From Thioalkalivibrio sp. (GTDB lineage: Bacteria > Pseudomonadota > Gammaproteobacteria > Ectothiorhodospirales > Ectothiorhodospiraceae), in assembly GCA_003553165.1 (NCBI GenBank), contig PUOZ01000218.1:1-6705 (forward strand): a stretch of DNA of 6,705 nt, in the 5' to 3' direction. The notes beneath the pieces are model-generated. The model did no database searches, was not told the origin of the DNA, and worked only from the letters and a program-made list of their open reading frames with translations. Shown in pieces: positions 1 to 5,375 of this stretch (position 1 is the first letter of the stretch; each line of letters begins with the position of its first letter). A program made the translations under genes and the position numbers.

Positions 1-75
1 CATCTGCGCAAGGCTGGACTTGCCGACACCGATCGGACCCTCGACGGCAATGAAACGGAAATCGGCCAGGCTCAC
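1..75 (-). CDS. Deoxynucleoside kinase (dNK family), N-terminal fragment
   Basis: Only the first 25 codons are in the window; the gene continues beyond the left edge. Read from a GTG at 75-73, the fragment begins VSLADFRFIAVEG and contains a Walker A P-loop, GPIGVGKSS, at residues 13-21. This P-loop, set so close to the N-terminus, is typical of the deoxyadenosine/deoxyguanosine/deoxycytidine kinase family, which phosphorylates deoxynucleosides with ATP for nucleotide salvage in the cytoplasm. The GTG start shares bases with the TGA stop of folK in a 4-bp GTGA overlap (75-72), so translation is probably coupled and the gene is the third of a pcnB-folK-kinase operon. Substrate choice cannot be read from this piece. 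Another P-loop kinase is possible, but the motif and the position after folK favour dNK. Confidence 0.82.
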   Translation of the reverse strand, partial: MSLADFRFIAVEGPIGVGKSSLAQM

Positions 76-581
76 GCGCGCGCCTCCTCGGCGATGGCAA
101 CAAGACCCGTGCTGGCCATGCCCCGGCACAGCGCCGCGACGCGGCCAAGACCCGGGATGACGAGGTCAGGATCCAGTTCCTGTAGTGGGAAGAGAACGAA
201 ATCCCGCTCCGCGATGCCGGGGTGCGGCACCCGAAGGCCCGGCTGATCGATCACCAGGTCTCCGCACAGCAGGATATCGAGGTCCAGCAGGCGCGGCCCC
301 CATCGGGAGCCGTCGCGTTGGCGTCCGCAGGCCACCTCGATGCGCTGGAGTTCGTCCAGCAGGGCACGGGGCGTCAGCTGTGTATCGAGCCGGGCCACCG
401 CATTGACGTAATCGGGCTGATCCTGCGGGCCCATCGGTGGATTGCGGTAGAGGCTGGAGCGCGCGATGAGGCGGGTGCGTGGCACATCACGCGCGAGTCG
501 CGCGCAGGCATGCAACACCTGCGCGACGGGATCGCCGAGATTGGCGCCGATCCCGATATAGGCATGGACGGCCGGCCTCAT
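72..581 (-). CDS. folK: HPPK: 2-amino-4-hydroxy-6-hydroxymethyldihydropteridine pyrophosphokinase
   Basis: FolK transfers pyrophosphate from ATP to 6-hydroxymethyl-7,8-dihydropterin, the step before dihydropteroate synthase in folate synthesis. The 169-residue protein has the family's usual length. It opens with the strand and loop AYIGIGANLGDP (residues 7-18) and carries the HPPK signature RWGPRLLDLDILL at 93-105. In that signature D100 and D102 match the magnesium-binding aspartates and R97 a substrate arginine; VPHPG follows at 118-122. I chose the ATG at 581-579 because it overlaps the pcnB stop as ATGA (581-578). The frame stays open upstream to 710, but that extension (43 residues) is opposite to nothing conserved: it lies inside pcnB in another frame and is Arg/Pro-rich. 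pcnB-folK adjacency is also known in E. coli. The 3' end overlaps the kinase start by 4 bp. Confidence 0.95.
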   Translation of the reverse strand: MRPAVHAYIGIGANLGDPVAQVLHACARLARDVPRTRLIARSSLYRNPPMGPQDQPDYVNAVARLDTQLTPRALLDELQRIEVACGRQRDGSRWGPRLLDLDILLCGDLVIDQPGLRVPHPGIAERDFVLFPLQELDPDLVIPGLGRVAALCRGMASTGLVAIAEEARA

Positions 582-1906
582 GAGGCCGACTGGGCCTTTC
601 GGCGGCGCCTTCGCGGTCGCGTGCGGGTCGCTGGGGCGCCGCCGGGAGCGCGCGCCATCGCCTGTTGCCGGGCCTCGTCCGTCTGCTGGAACTCCGTCCA
701 CCACTGGCACAGGTCAGGATCGGCATCGCCCACACGCGCACGTAGACAGAGGAAGTCGTAGCCGGCACGGAAACGCGGGTGGGTCAACAGCTTCAGGGCA
801 CGCCCGCCCTGGTTGCGCGGTAGGCGCTGCTGCAGGTCCCAGATCTCGCGCACCACCAGCGAATAACGCTTCGGGATGGATACCCGCTGGATCTGCCGCT
901 CCAGCACCACGGACATCGCCTGCTGCCAGGCGGCAACGGGATCCTCGCCGGCGCCCAGTCGCGCCTGCGCCTCGCGCTGTACCGGGGCCCACAGCACCGC
1001 CGCATAGAGAAACGCCGGGTGCACGCCCAGTTCGTCGCGAATCCTGGCGTCGGTGTTCTTCAGCGCCTCGACCAGAAAGGCGCGCCGCTCGAGGCCGCGG
1101 TCCGGATCGGTAAAGCAGGCCGCCGCCTGCGGGAACAGCGCCTCGAACAGCCCGAAGCGTTCGAGTTCGTCCAGGCAGGTGACCGCCGCGCCGCTGTGGA
1201 AGAGCTTGATCACCTCGTCGAACAGACGGGCCGGCGCCACCGACGCCATCAGTCCGGCGTGGTTATGCATGGCGTGATCCAGTTCGGGGGCGATGCGCAA
1301 TCCGAGCTTGGCGCTGAAGCGCACCGCGCGCAGCATGCGCACCGGATCCTCGCGCAGGCGCTGTTCGGGCTCATCCCCGATCAGGCGCAACACGCCTTCG
1401 TGCAGATCCAGTACGCCGTTGGTGAAGTCGAGGACCGCATAATTCGCGACATCGTAATAGAGCGCATTGATGGTGAAATCACGCCGCCACGCGTCCTGCT
1501 CGATGGTGCCGTAACAGTTGTCGCGAAGGATGCGCCCTTCCTCGCTCAGCTCGATGTTGCCTTCCTCGTCCTCAGCGCCGAAGGGGGCGCGAAAGGTCGC
1601 GACCTCGATGATTTCGCGCCCGAAGGTGACGTGGGCTAGCCGGAAGCGCCGCCCGATCAGCCGGCAATTGCGAAACAGCCGGCGCACGTCATCCGGGTGG
1701 GCATCGGTGGCGACGTCGAAATCCTTGGGTTCCCGCCCCAGCAGCAGATCCCGCACGCCACCGCCGACCAGGCAGCTGCGAAAACCGGCGTCACGCAGAC
1801 GGTAAAGAACCTTCAGCGCGTTTTCGCTGATTGCGGCCCGCGAGATCGGGTGCTGATCGCGGGTATACACCCGCGGCTCTATGGGGGCTGAGACTGACTG
1901 GCTCAC
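578..1906 (-). CDS. pcnB: Poly(A) polymerase I (polynucleotide adenylyltransferase)
   Basis: PcnB adds 3' poly(A) tails to RNA, which promotes its decay. The protein has the nucleotidyltransferase head LVGGGVRDLLLG (residues 46-57), the catalytic KDFDVATD with D62 and D64, a probable third carboxylate E101 in EIIEVATFR, and the conserved stretch FRNCRLIGRRFRLAH. A helical RNA-binding region follows, then a very basic C-terminal tail with a run of arginines near residue 435, as in E. coli PcnB. The start is uncertain. The frame is open to a TTG at 1963, but an extended -10 promoter (1937-1945) lies inside that extension, so I prefer GTG at 1906-1904, giving 442 residues (E. coli about 465). 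The adjoining TTG at 1909 is an alternative. No clear Shine-Dalgarno precedes either. The E. coli gene also uses a rare start codon. The stop overlaps folK as ATGA. Confidence 0.94.
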   Translation of the reverse strand: MSQSVSAPIEPRVYTRDQHPISRAAISENALKVLYRLRDAGFRSCLVGGGVRDLLLGREPKDFDVATDAHPDDVRRLFRNCRLIGRRFRLAHVTFGREIIEVATFRAPFGAEDEEGNIELSEEGRILRDNCYGTIEQDAWRRDFTINALYYDVANYAVLDFTNGVLDLHEGVLRLIGDEPEQRLREDPVRMLRAVRFSAKLGLRIAPELDHAMHNHAGLMASVAPARLFDEVIKLFHSGAAVTCLDELERFGLFEALFPQAAACFTDPDRGLERRAFLVEALKNTDARIRDELGVHPAFLYAAVLWAPVQREAQARLGAGEDPVAAWQQAMSVVLERQIQRVSIPKRYSLVVREIWDLQQRLPRNQGGRALKLLTHPRFRAGYDFLCLRARVGDADPDLCQWWTEFQQTDEARQQAMARAPGGAPATRTRPRRRRRKAQSAS

Positions 1907-1936
1907 CAAGGTTCGTCGTCGGCGTGAAAGGCCCGT

Positions 1937-1945
1937 ATCATAACA
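1937..1945 (-). promoter_or_regulatory. Probable extended -10 promoter for the pcnB-folK-kinase operon
   Basis: On the minus strand the sequence reads TGT followed by TATGAT, that is, a TGn extended element plus a -10 hexamer matching TATAAT at five of six positions. Transcription would begin near 1930, leaving a leader of about 24 nt before the GTG at 1906. The -35 side is weak: CTTTGG at 17-bp spacing, or TTGGTG at 15 bp, as is common for extended -10 promoters. The match is visible in the sequence; its activity is inferred. Confidence 0.55.
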
Positions 1946-2006
1946 GCTCTTGATTAGCACCAAAGCCCAGCAGGTGGTCGGATTGCCGCAGTTTCAAGGG
2001 TCGCCC

Positions 2007-2073
2007 TGTGGGAGGCGAGCCTCCGGGCGAAGGTTTGCCGCCGTTCGGTCGCCGAGAGGGCTCGCCTCCCACA
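2007..2073. repeat. REPIN-like inverted pair of GTGG-headed REP palindromes
   Basis: Two perfect 15-nt arms face each other: TGTGGGAGGCGAGCC at 2007-2021 and its reverse complement at 2059-2073. A second nested stem, GGCGA (2026-2030) with TCGCC (2049-2053), lies inside. Each arm also contains its own small palindrome (GGAGGC-GA-GCCTCC at 2011-2024 on the left; a less perfect one on the right) directly after a GTGG head. This is the layout of paired REP elements (REPINs) that RAYT transposases mobilise in gammaproteobacteria. The element sits between the end of the Nudix gene and the pcnB promoter, where a transcript would fold into a long hairpin that could stabilise the hslR-Nudix mRNA 3' end or limit read-through into pcnB. 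There is no U-run, so I do not call it an intrinsic terminator. The rest of the gap to 2179 shows nothing clear. Confidence 0.72.
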
Positions 2074-2179
2074 AGGGACGGCCGTGCAGGGAAGAGCGCT
2101 GGGCATCAGCGGATTCCCTGCGGAGCTTCCTGGATAGTCAGGATGCCGCAAGGCCTCGCGTTCCCGCGGCTGCGCCCCT

Positions 2180-2629
2180 TCAACGAGAGACATGGCGGAT
2201 GGGAGCCGTCTCTCCGATGGCGCGGTAGCGCAGATAGTCGTCGAGAATGCGCCGGTGATCGAAGGCCAGCGGCTGCGCCCGGTCTTCCGGGTCCAGCCAG
2301 GCGAGTGCCTTCGCATCGTCCTGCGCCCGCGCCTCCCCCTCACCCCGTGCCACATAGACCACGCTGACGGTGTGGCCGCGCTGATCCCGCTCGGGATCGG
2401 AGTAGACGCCGAGCAAGGTCTCGAGTCTGATCTCGAGGCTGGTTTCCTCGCGCGCCTCGCGCAGGGCCGCCTGCTCCACCGTCTCGCCTTCGTCCACGAA
2501 ACCGCCGGGCAGCGCCCAGCCGGGCGGTGGATTCATTCGCTCGATCACGACGATGCGACCGGGATTCGCCGCATGGCGGATGATCAGATCGACGGCCAAA
2601 AGCGGTGTCTTCGGACGTTCTGCGTTCAT
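2180..2629 (-). CDS. Nudix hydrolase, ADP-ribose pyrophosphatase-like
   Basis: Nudix enzymes hydrolyse a nucleoside diphosphate linked to another group, using divalent metal bound by the Nudix helix. Here the box runs from G43 through E49 to R57-E58 and E61-E62 (residues 43-65), matching GX5EX7REUXEEXGU except that Ser64 replaces the late glycine, a tolerated change. Just before it is WALPGGFVDEGE, and further on GVYSDPERDQRGH (residues 74-86), a stretch I associate with ADP-ribose pyrophosphatase-type members; the substrate is therefore a family-based guess. Length is 149 residues, normal for a single-domain Nudix protein. The ATG at 2629-2627 has a strong purine-rich ribosome site (GGAGGGGG) about 5 nt upstream, and overlaps the hslR stop by 4 bp (ATGA), so it is the second gene of an hslR-Nudix operon. 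Confidence 0.9.
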   Translation of the reverse strand: MNAERPKTPLLAVDLIIRHAANPGRIVVIERMNPPPGWALPGGFVDEGETVEQAALREAREETSLEIRLETLLGVYSDPERDQRGHTVSVVYVARGEGEARAQDDAKALAWLDPEDRAQPLAFDHRRILDDYLRYRAIGETAPIRHVSR

Positions 2630-3033
2630 GTCTCCCCCTCCTTCCGAATGAAACGCCGGATGTGCCGGCGCTCTCGCTTGTCCGGACGCCGGGCGCGACC
2701 GCCCTCGCCCCGTTGCTGCCGGCGCCGCTCGGCCTCGGCCTCGCGCCGGGCGACACTCTCCGCGGTCTCCGCGTAGAGCCGTTGCGCCTCGGTGGCCGGA
2801 CGACGCTTGTCGTTAATGCCCAGGACTTCAACGTCGAAGACCTCCTCACCCCGGTGCACGGTCAGGCGGTCGCCCAGGTGCACCCTGCGGGCGGGCTTGC
2901 AGCGGTCGCCGTTTACGTGCACCTTGCCACCTGCAACCGCCTCGGTGGCGAGCACCCGGGTCTTGAAGAAGCGCGCGGCCCAGAGCCATTTATCCAAGCG
3001 CAACGCGGCATCACTGGAGTCAGCCGCGGTCAC
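2626..3033 (-). CDS. hslR: Heat shock protein 15 (Hsp15), S4-domain RNA-binding protein
   Basis: Hsp15 binds free 50S subunits that still carry nascent chain-tRNA and helps recycle stalled ribosomes after heat shock. The 135-residue protein has an S4 RNA-binding domain at about residues 11-57, beginning LRLDKWLWAARFFKTR and including GGKVHVNGDRCKP. It is followed by the family's INDKRRPATEAQRLY and AETAES motifs, then a long basic tail (about 97-131) with RRPDKRERR. Length matches E. coli HslR (133). The start is GTG at 3033-3031: there is no in-frame ATG before the conserved LRLDKW, and the only ATG, two bases upstream, meets a stop at once. A GGGCGGGG stretch lies just upstream but is very close to the start. 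The gene is divergent from the GST gene across 56 bp and coupled downstream to the Nudix gene. Confidence 0.94.
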   Translation of the reverse strand: MTAADSSDAALRLDKWLWAARFFKTRVLATEAVAGGKVHVNGDRCKPARRVHLGDRLTVHRGEEVFDVEVLGINDKRRPATEAQRLYAETAESVARREAEAERRRQQRGEGGRARRPDKRERRHIRRFIRKEGET

Positions 3034-3089
3034 ATGCCCCGCCCACTGCGTCCGCCGGGAACCGATTCCACAAGCCGTCTGGAGATCCC

Positions 3090-3782
3090 ATGGCCCTGCC
3101 CCATCTTCATCTGGTCAGCTTTCCGCTCTGTCCCTTTGTGCAGCGTAGCGTCATCCTGCTGAAACACAAGAACGTGCCGTTTGAACTGACCCTTCTCAAC
3201 CCCCAGGAACTGCCGGACTGGTTCCTGGAAAAGTCGCCGACAGGAAAGGTGCCGCTGCTGCTGGTGGACCAGGACACCGCGGTATTCGAGTCTGCGGTGA
3301 TCAGCGAGTACGTCGACGAGATCACCTCGCCTCCGCTGCTGCCGACGGACCCGCTGCAGCGTGCCCTGAGCCGCGCCTGGATCGCCTTCATATCCGACCT
3401 GGTCATGGCAATGCACCGCTGGATGACGGCATCGACCGAAGAGGCCTTCAGGGCGGCCCGCGACGAGGCTGCGAAGGGCCTGAAACGGCTGGAGGCGCAA
3501 TGCAAGGCCGCCCCCTGCTTCACCGGGCCGGATTTCTCCCTGCTCGACGCGGCACTGGCGCCAGTGTTGATGCGCCTTGACCTGCTGCGAGATCCGGAAA
3601 GCCCCTGGCAGCCCGACGACTGCCCCGTCCTCGCAAGCTGGTGGCGGCACGTATCGGGTCTGCCGGAGGTGAAGGACTCGACGGTCGACGACTTTCGCGA
3701 ACGCCTCGTTCGCTTCCTGAATGCTCAGGAGGGCTTCGCGGGGCCTCGTCTGGCCGCGGGTCTGGCTGCACGCGGCCACTGA
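3090..3782 (+). CDS. Glutathione S-transferase family protein (monothiol Cys type)
   Basis: The protein has an N-terminal thioredoxin-like domain (about residues 4-80) and an all-helical C-terminal domain (about 87-212). FPLCPFVQRS at 11-20 gives a glutaredoxin-like CPF site with C14 as the probable glutathione-reactive cysteine. KVPLLLV at 53-59 supplies the cis-proline P55, and FESAVI at 66-71 the Glu-Ser pair that binds the gamma-glutamyl end of glutathione. FSLLDAALAP (149-158) contains the S-x-x-D N-capping box of the C-terminal domain. The CPF site points to omega/DHAR-like members, which act as thiol transferases or dehydroascorbate reductases rather than classic conjugating enzymes; that is inference. 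Start: ATG at 3090 with GGAG 5 nt upstream. Length of 230 residues is normal. The last 58 nt overlap the convergent ycgN gene. Confidence 0.92.
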   Translation: MALPHLHLVSFPLCPFVQRSVILLKHKNVPFELTLLNPQELPDWFLEKSPTGKVPLLLVDQDTAVFESAVISEYVDEITSPPLLPTDPLQRALSRAWIAFISDLVMAMHRWMTASTEEAFRAARDEAAKGLKRLEAQCKAAPCFTGPDFSLLDAALAPVLMRLDLLRDPESPWQPDDCPVLASWWRHVSGLPEVKDSTVDDFRERLVRFLNAQEGFAGPRLAAGLAARGH

Positions 3783-4216
3783 CCCGGCCAGTCGACGACG
3801 AAGTCGAGCAATGGCAGGTCGGGTGCCTCGTCCTCACGAACCACCCGGCCTGCTACCGAGACCTTTGCCGCCCGGACGGTTTCGGGATTCCCCGAGATCA
3901 GCGGGTGCCAGTCCGGCAATGCCTCCCCCAGGAAGCGCAGCCGATAGGCACAGGTCGGCGGCAGCCAGTCGTACTCCGCCACCGTCCTGATGTTCACCTG
4001 CAGGCAGTCGGGTACTTGCCGGATCCGGTTCGCATAGTCGGAACAGCGGCCCGTGTCGCAGTCCAGCAGGCGGCAGGCAAGCCAGGTGTGGACGATTTCC
4101 CCGGTATCCTCGTCCTCGAGCTTGTGCAGGCAACAACGCCCGCAGCCGTCGCAAAGCGCCTCCCATTCCTGCCCGTCCAGCGTTTCCAAGGGACGTTCCC
4201 AGAACGGCGGCGGCAT
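3725..4216 (-). CDS. ycgN: YcgN/UPF0260 family cysteine-cluster protein
   Basis: This is a conserved cytoplasmic protein of unknown activity whose clustered cysteines suggest a metal or iron-sulfur site. Nine cysteines are present: C22, C25, C28 and C29 in LCDGCGRCCLHK, then C48, C53, C58, C71 and C89. Other family blocks are FWE near the start, EDEDTGEI (34-41), EYDWLPPTCAYR (81-92) and LPDWHPLISG (100-109). The ATG at 4216 shares one base with the stop of the upstream membrane-protein gene (TGATG), with no good ribosome site of its own, so its translation likely depends on coupling. The protein is 163 residues; E. coli YcgN is about 150. The extra end, from about residue 146 and rich in Arg, Pro and Ala, is encoded opposite the last codons of the convergent GST gene, so it is probably a late extension. 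Confidence 0.93.
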   Translation of the reverse strand: MPPPFWERPLETLDGQEWEALCDGCGRCCLHKLEDEDTGEIVHTWLACRLLDCDTGRCSDYANRIRQVPDCLQVNIRTVAEYDWLPPTCAYRLRFLGEALPDWHPLISGNPETVRAAKVSVAGRVVREDEAPDLPLLDFVVDWPGQWPRAARPAARRGPAKPS

Positions 4217-4920
4217 CAGGAGGAGCCACCGCCGGCGGCTTCGAGCAGGCGCTCACCGGCCTGCTCCAGGCGTTCCAGCACCGCTTCCCAGCGTTCCAGT
4301 GTCACGTAATGCATCAGGACCCGCCCTCGCCCGGTGGGGACCATGATGGCCAACCCCCGGTCCGGGTACAGCCAGTAGTCCTGGTCGTCGCCGATGCGCA
4401 GGTGACCGGCCGGATCGCCAAAGCGCTCGCGCAACAGGGTCGAATCCCAGCGGGCACGCGGAATGTAGCTCATCTCCACCGCCGACGCGCGGCCCAGCGC
4501 ACGCAGCGCATCGTCGCTGAGTCCGTAGCGGCGGGCGCCGCTGGGCATCGGCCGCTCCGAGGTCCGCTCTTCCCAGATGAAGGCCAGCCCGTCCTCGTCG
4601 AGGTCGGGCACCAGCACCAGGTTGGCCTCGAACGGCTCGATGCGGGCATTGGCGTAGAAGGCCTCGACGGTACGGGTGCCGTCCGGCTCGACGAACATGC
4701 GGATGTCCGGCACCGGGAGGCGCCCGGCGAGCTCCATCAAGGTAGTCTGGCCGAGTTCGATGCCGAGTACGCGTGTCCGATCCTCGGCGACGACCTCGAT
4801 CTGCCAGGGCAGGTTCTCGAAGCGCTGCACCTGGTTGCGGTCCGGCATCAGGAAAATGCCGATGAGCGCGAAGAGCACCAGCACGACGACAACGATCCAG
4901 ACTATTCCACGAAAACGCAT
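4216..4920 (-). CDS. Membrane-anchored periplasmic protein of unknown function
   Basis: I do not recognise a named family. The 234-residue protein has one strongly hydrophobic N-terminal helix (residues 6-25), preceded by Arg residues, so most of it should face the periplasm. There is no lipobox cysteine. The soluble part contains two stretches of similar style: LGIELGQTTLMELAGRLPVPD (52-72) followed by a beta-rich segment, and TLLRERFGDP (161-170) followed by DDQDYWLYPDRGLAIMV (178-194). The pattern of helix, then G-x-P or GDP, then a Trp/Tyr-rich strand recalls SmpA/BamE-like folds; this is a weak resemblance by eye. The C-terminus (206-228) is a charged helix. Start: ATG at 4920 with GGGGG nearby; ATG at 4935 is possible and adds five residues. 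Coupled to ycgN by TGATG. Confidence 0.78.
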   Translation of the reverse strand: MRFRGIVWIVVVVLVLFALIGIFLMPDRNQVQRFENLPWQIEVVAEDRTRVLGIELGQTTLMELAGRLPVPDIRMFVEPDGTRTVEAFYANARIEPFEANLVLVPDLDEDGLAFIWEERTSERPMPSGARRYGLSDDALRALGRASAVEMSYIPRARWDSTLLRERFGDPAGHLRIGDDQDYWLYPDRGLAIMVPTGRGRVLMHYVTLERWEAVLERLEQAGERLLEAAGGGSS

Positions 4921-5105
4921 CCGACCCCCGGCCATCGCCCGATTCAGTATCCTTGAAAGCAAACCGGCGACACGGTAGCCCCCCCGCCGGCAATCCGCCG
5001 CATGACCCTGCTCCGGGCGACCGCGGCAGGGCGTGATGCCGCGCCCCGAAGCTTCAGGCGGGCAAGCCGAACAACTGCGGGGCGACACCGGTGGCGGCAG
5101 TCCCA

Positions 5106-5114
5106 AGTATACCA
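5106..5114 (-). promoter_or_regulatory. Possible extended -10 promoter for the membrane-protein/ycgN operon
   Basis: On the minus strand TGG precedes TATACT (5 of 6 to TATAAT), forming a TGn extended -10. No good -35 is seen at 16-18 bp. Transcription would start near 5099, giving a leader of roughly 180 nt to the ATG at 4920. A GC-rich hairpin lies immediately upstream of the -10 and could be an operator. The sequence match is real but short, so this may be chance. Confidence 0.3.
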
Positions 5115-5115
5115 A

Positions 5116-5134
5116 CAGGGCCCGGTCGGCCCTG
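5116..5134. repeat. Perfect 7-bp GC-rich inverted repeat next to a -10-like element
   Basis: CAGGGCC at 5116-5122 pairs with GGCCCTG at 5128-5134 around a 5-nt loop. No T-run follows on either strand, so it is not a standard terminator. Placed between the expected -35 and -10 of the minus-strand promoter candidate, it could be a regulator binding site or chance in GC-rich DNA. Confidence 0.35.
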
Positions 5135-5375
5135 CTACCCAAAGGACTCGGCCGTCAGGCAGGGCGTCCGGCCCTTCGATACCCGGGTACTGGCAGCCCA
5201 CTCGAAGCGGTAAAGAATTCGCGGCCTCGCGACGGACGCGGCAAACTTCGCGCCCGAAGGGGAAGGCTTCCGGTCTTCCGTGCGTCCTGAGACCATTCCC
5301 CGGATTCGAACCGGGCCCTGTACCCGACGATTTTCAACCGGCAACCCGCCGCCACCCGTTCATGGAGTCCCAAGC

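Larger units (their letters stand above)
4936..5375. other. Divergent intergenic region, no gene recognised
   Basis: About 440-455 bp separate the minus-strand membrane-protein gene from the plus-strand MBL-fold gene. Several frames stay open because of high GC, but none shows a recognisable protein, a membrane helix or a good ribosome site. The region should hold the promoters of both flanking genes. Structure I can see: a 7-bp GC hairpin at 5116-5134, a minus-strand extended -10 match at 5106-5114, a TACCCGGGTA palindrome near 5180, and a T-arm-like palindrome at 5299-5315. I found no convincing plus-strand promoter for the MBL gene. Confidence 0.6.

Noticed and set aside
582..710. A longer FolK beginning at 710
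   Set aside because: The extra 43 residues are compositionally biased, lie within the pcnB coding region and precede the conserved AYIGIGANLGDP start; the ATGA overlap at 581 explains initiation.
2007..2073. Calling the inverted repeat an intrinsic terminator
   Set aside because: There is no U-run on either strand and the two-headed GTGG structure fits a REP pair better, although it may still affect transcription.
2101..2179. A terminator just after the Nudix gene (GCCGC/GCGGC pairing on the minus strand)
   Set aside because: The stem is only 5 bp with a 16-nt loop and there is no T-rich tail.
2626..3162. Plus-strand open frames across hslR, for example 2605-3162
   Set aside because: They are shadows of the GC-rich minus-strand hslR gene, which has unmistakable S4 and Hsp15 motifs; the plus-strand translations show no family motif.
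4936..5201. Minus-strand frames upstream of the membrane protein, including an N-terminal extension to 5142
   Set aside because: The extension has no ribosome site, is rich in Arg, Pro, Cys and Gly, and would place the membrane anchor about 75 residues inside the protein; it also spans the promoter candidate at 5106-5114.
5240..5320. A tRNA gene on the minus strand around the T-arm-like palindrome at 5299-5315
   Set aside because: The seven bases after the T arm have no partner at the expected distance, no CCA follows, and no D or anticodon stem can be drawn.
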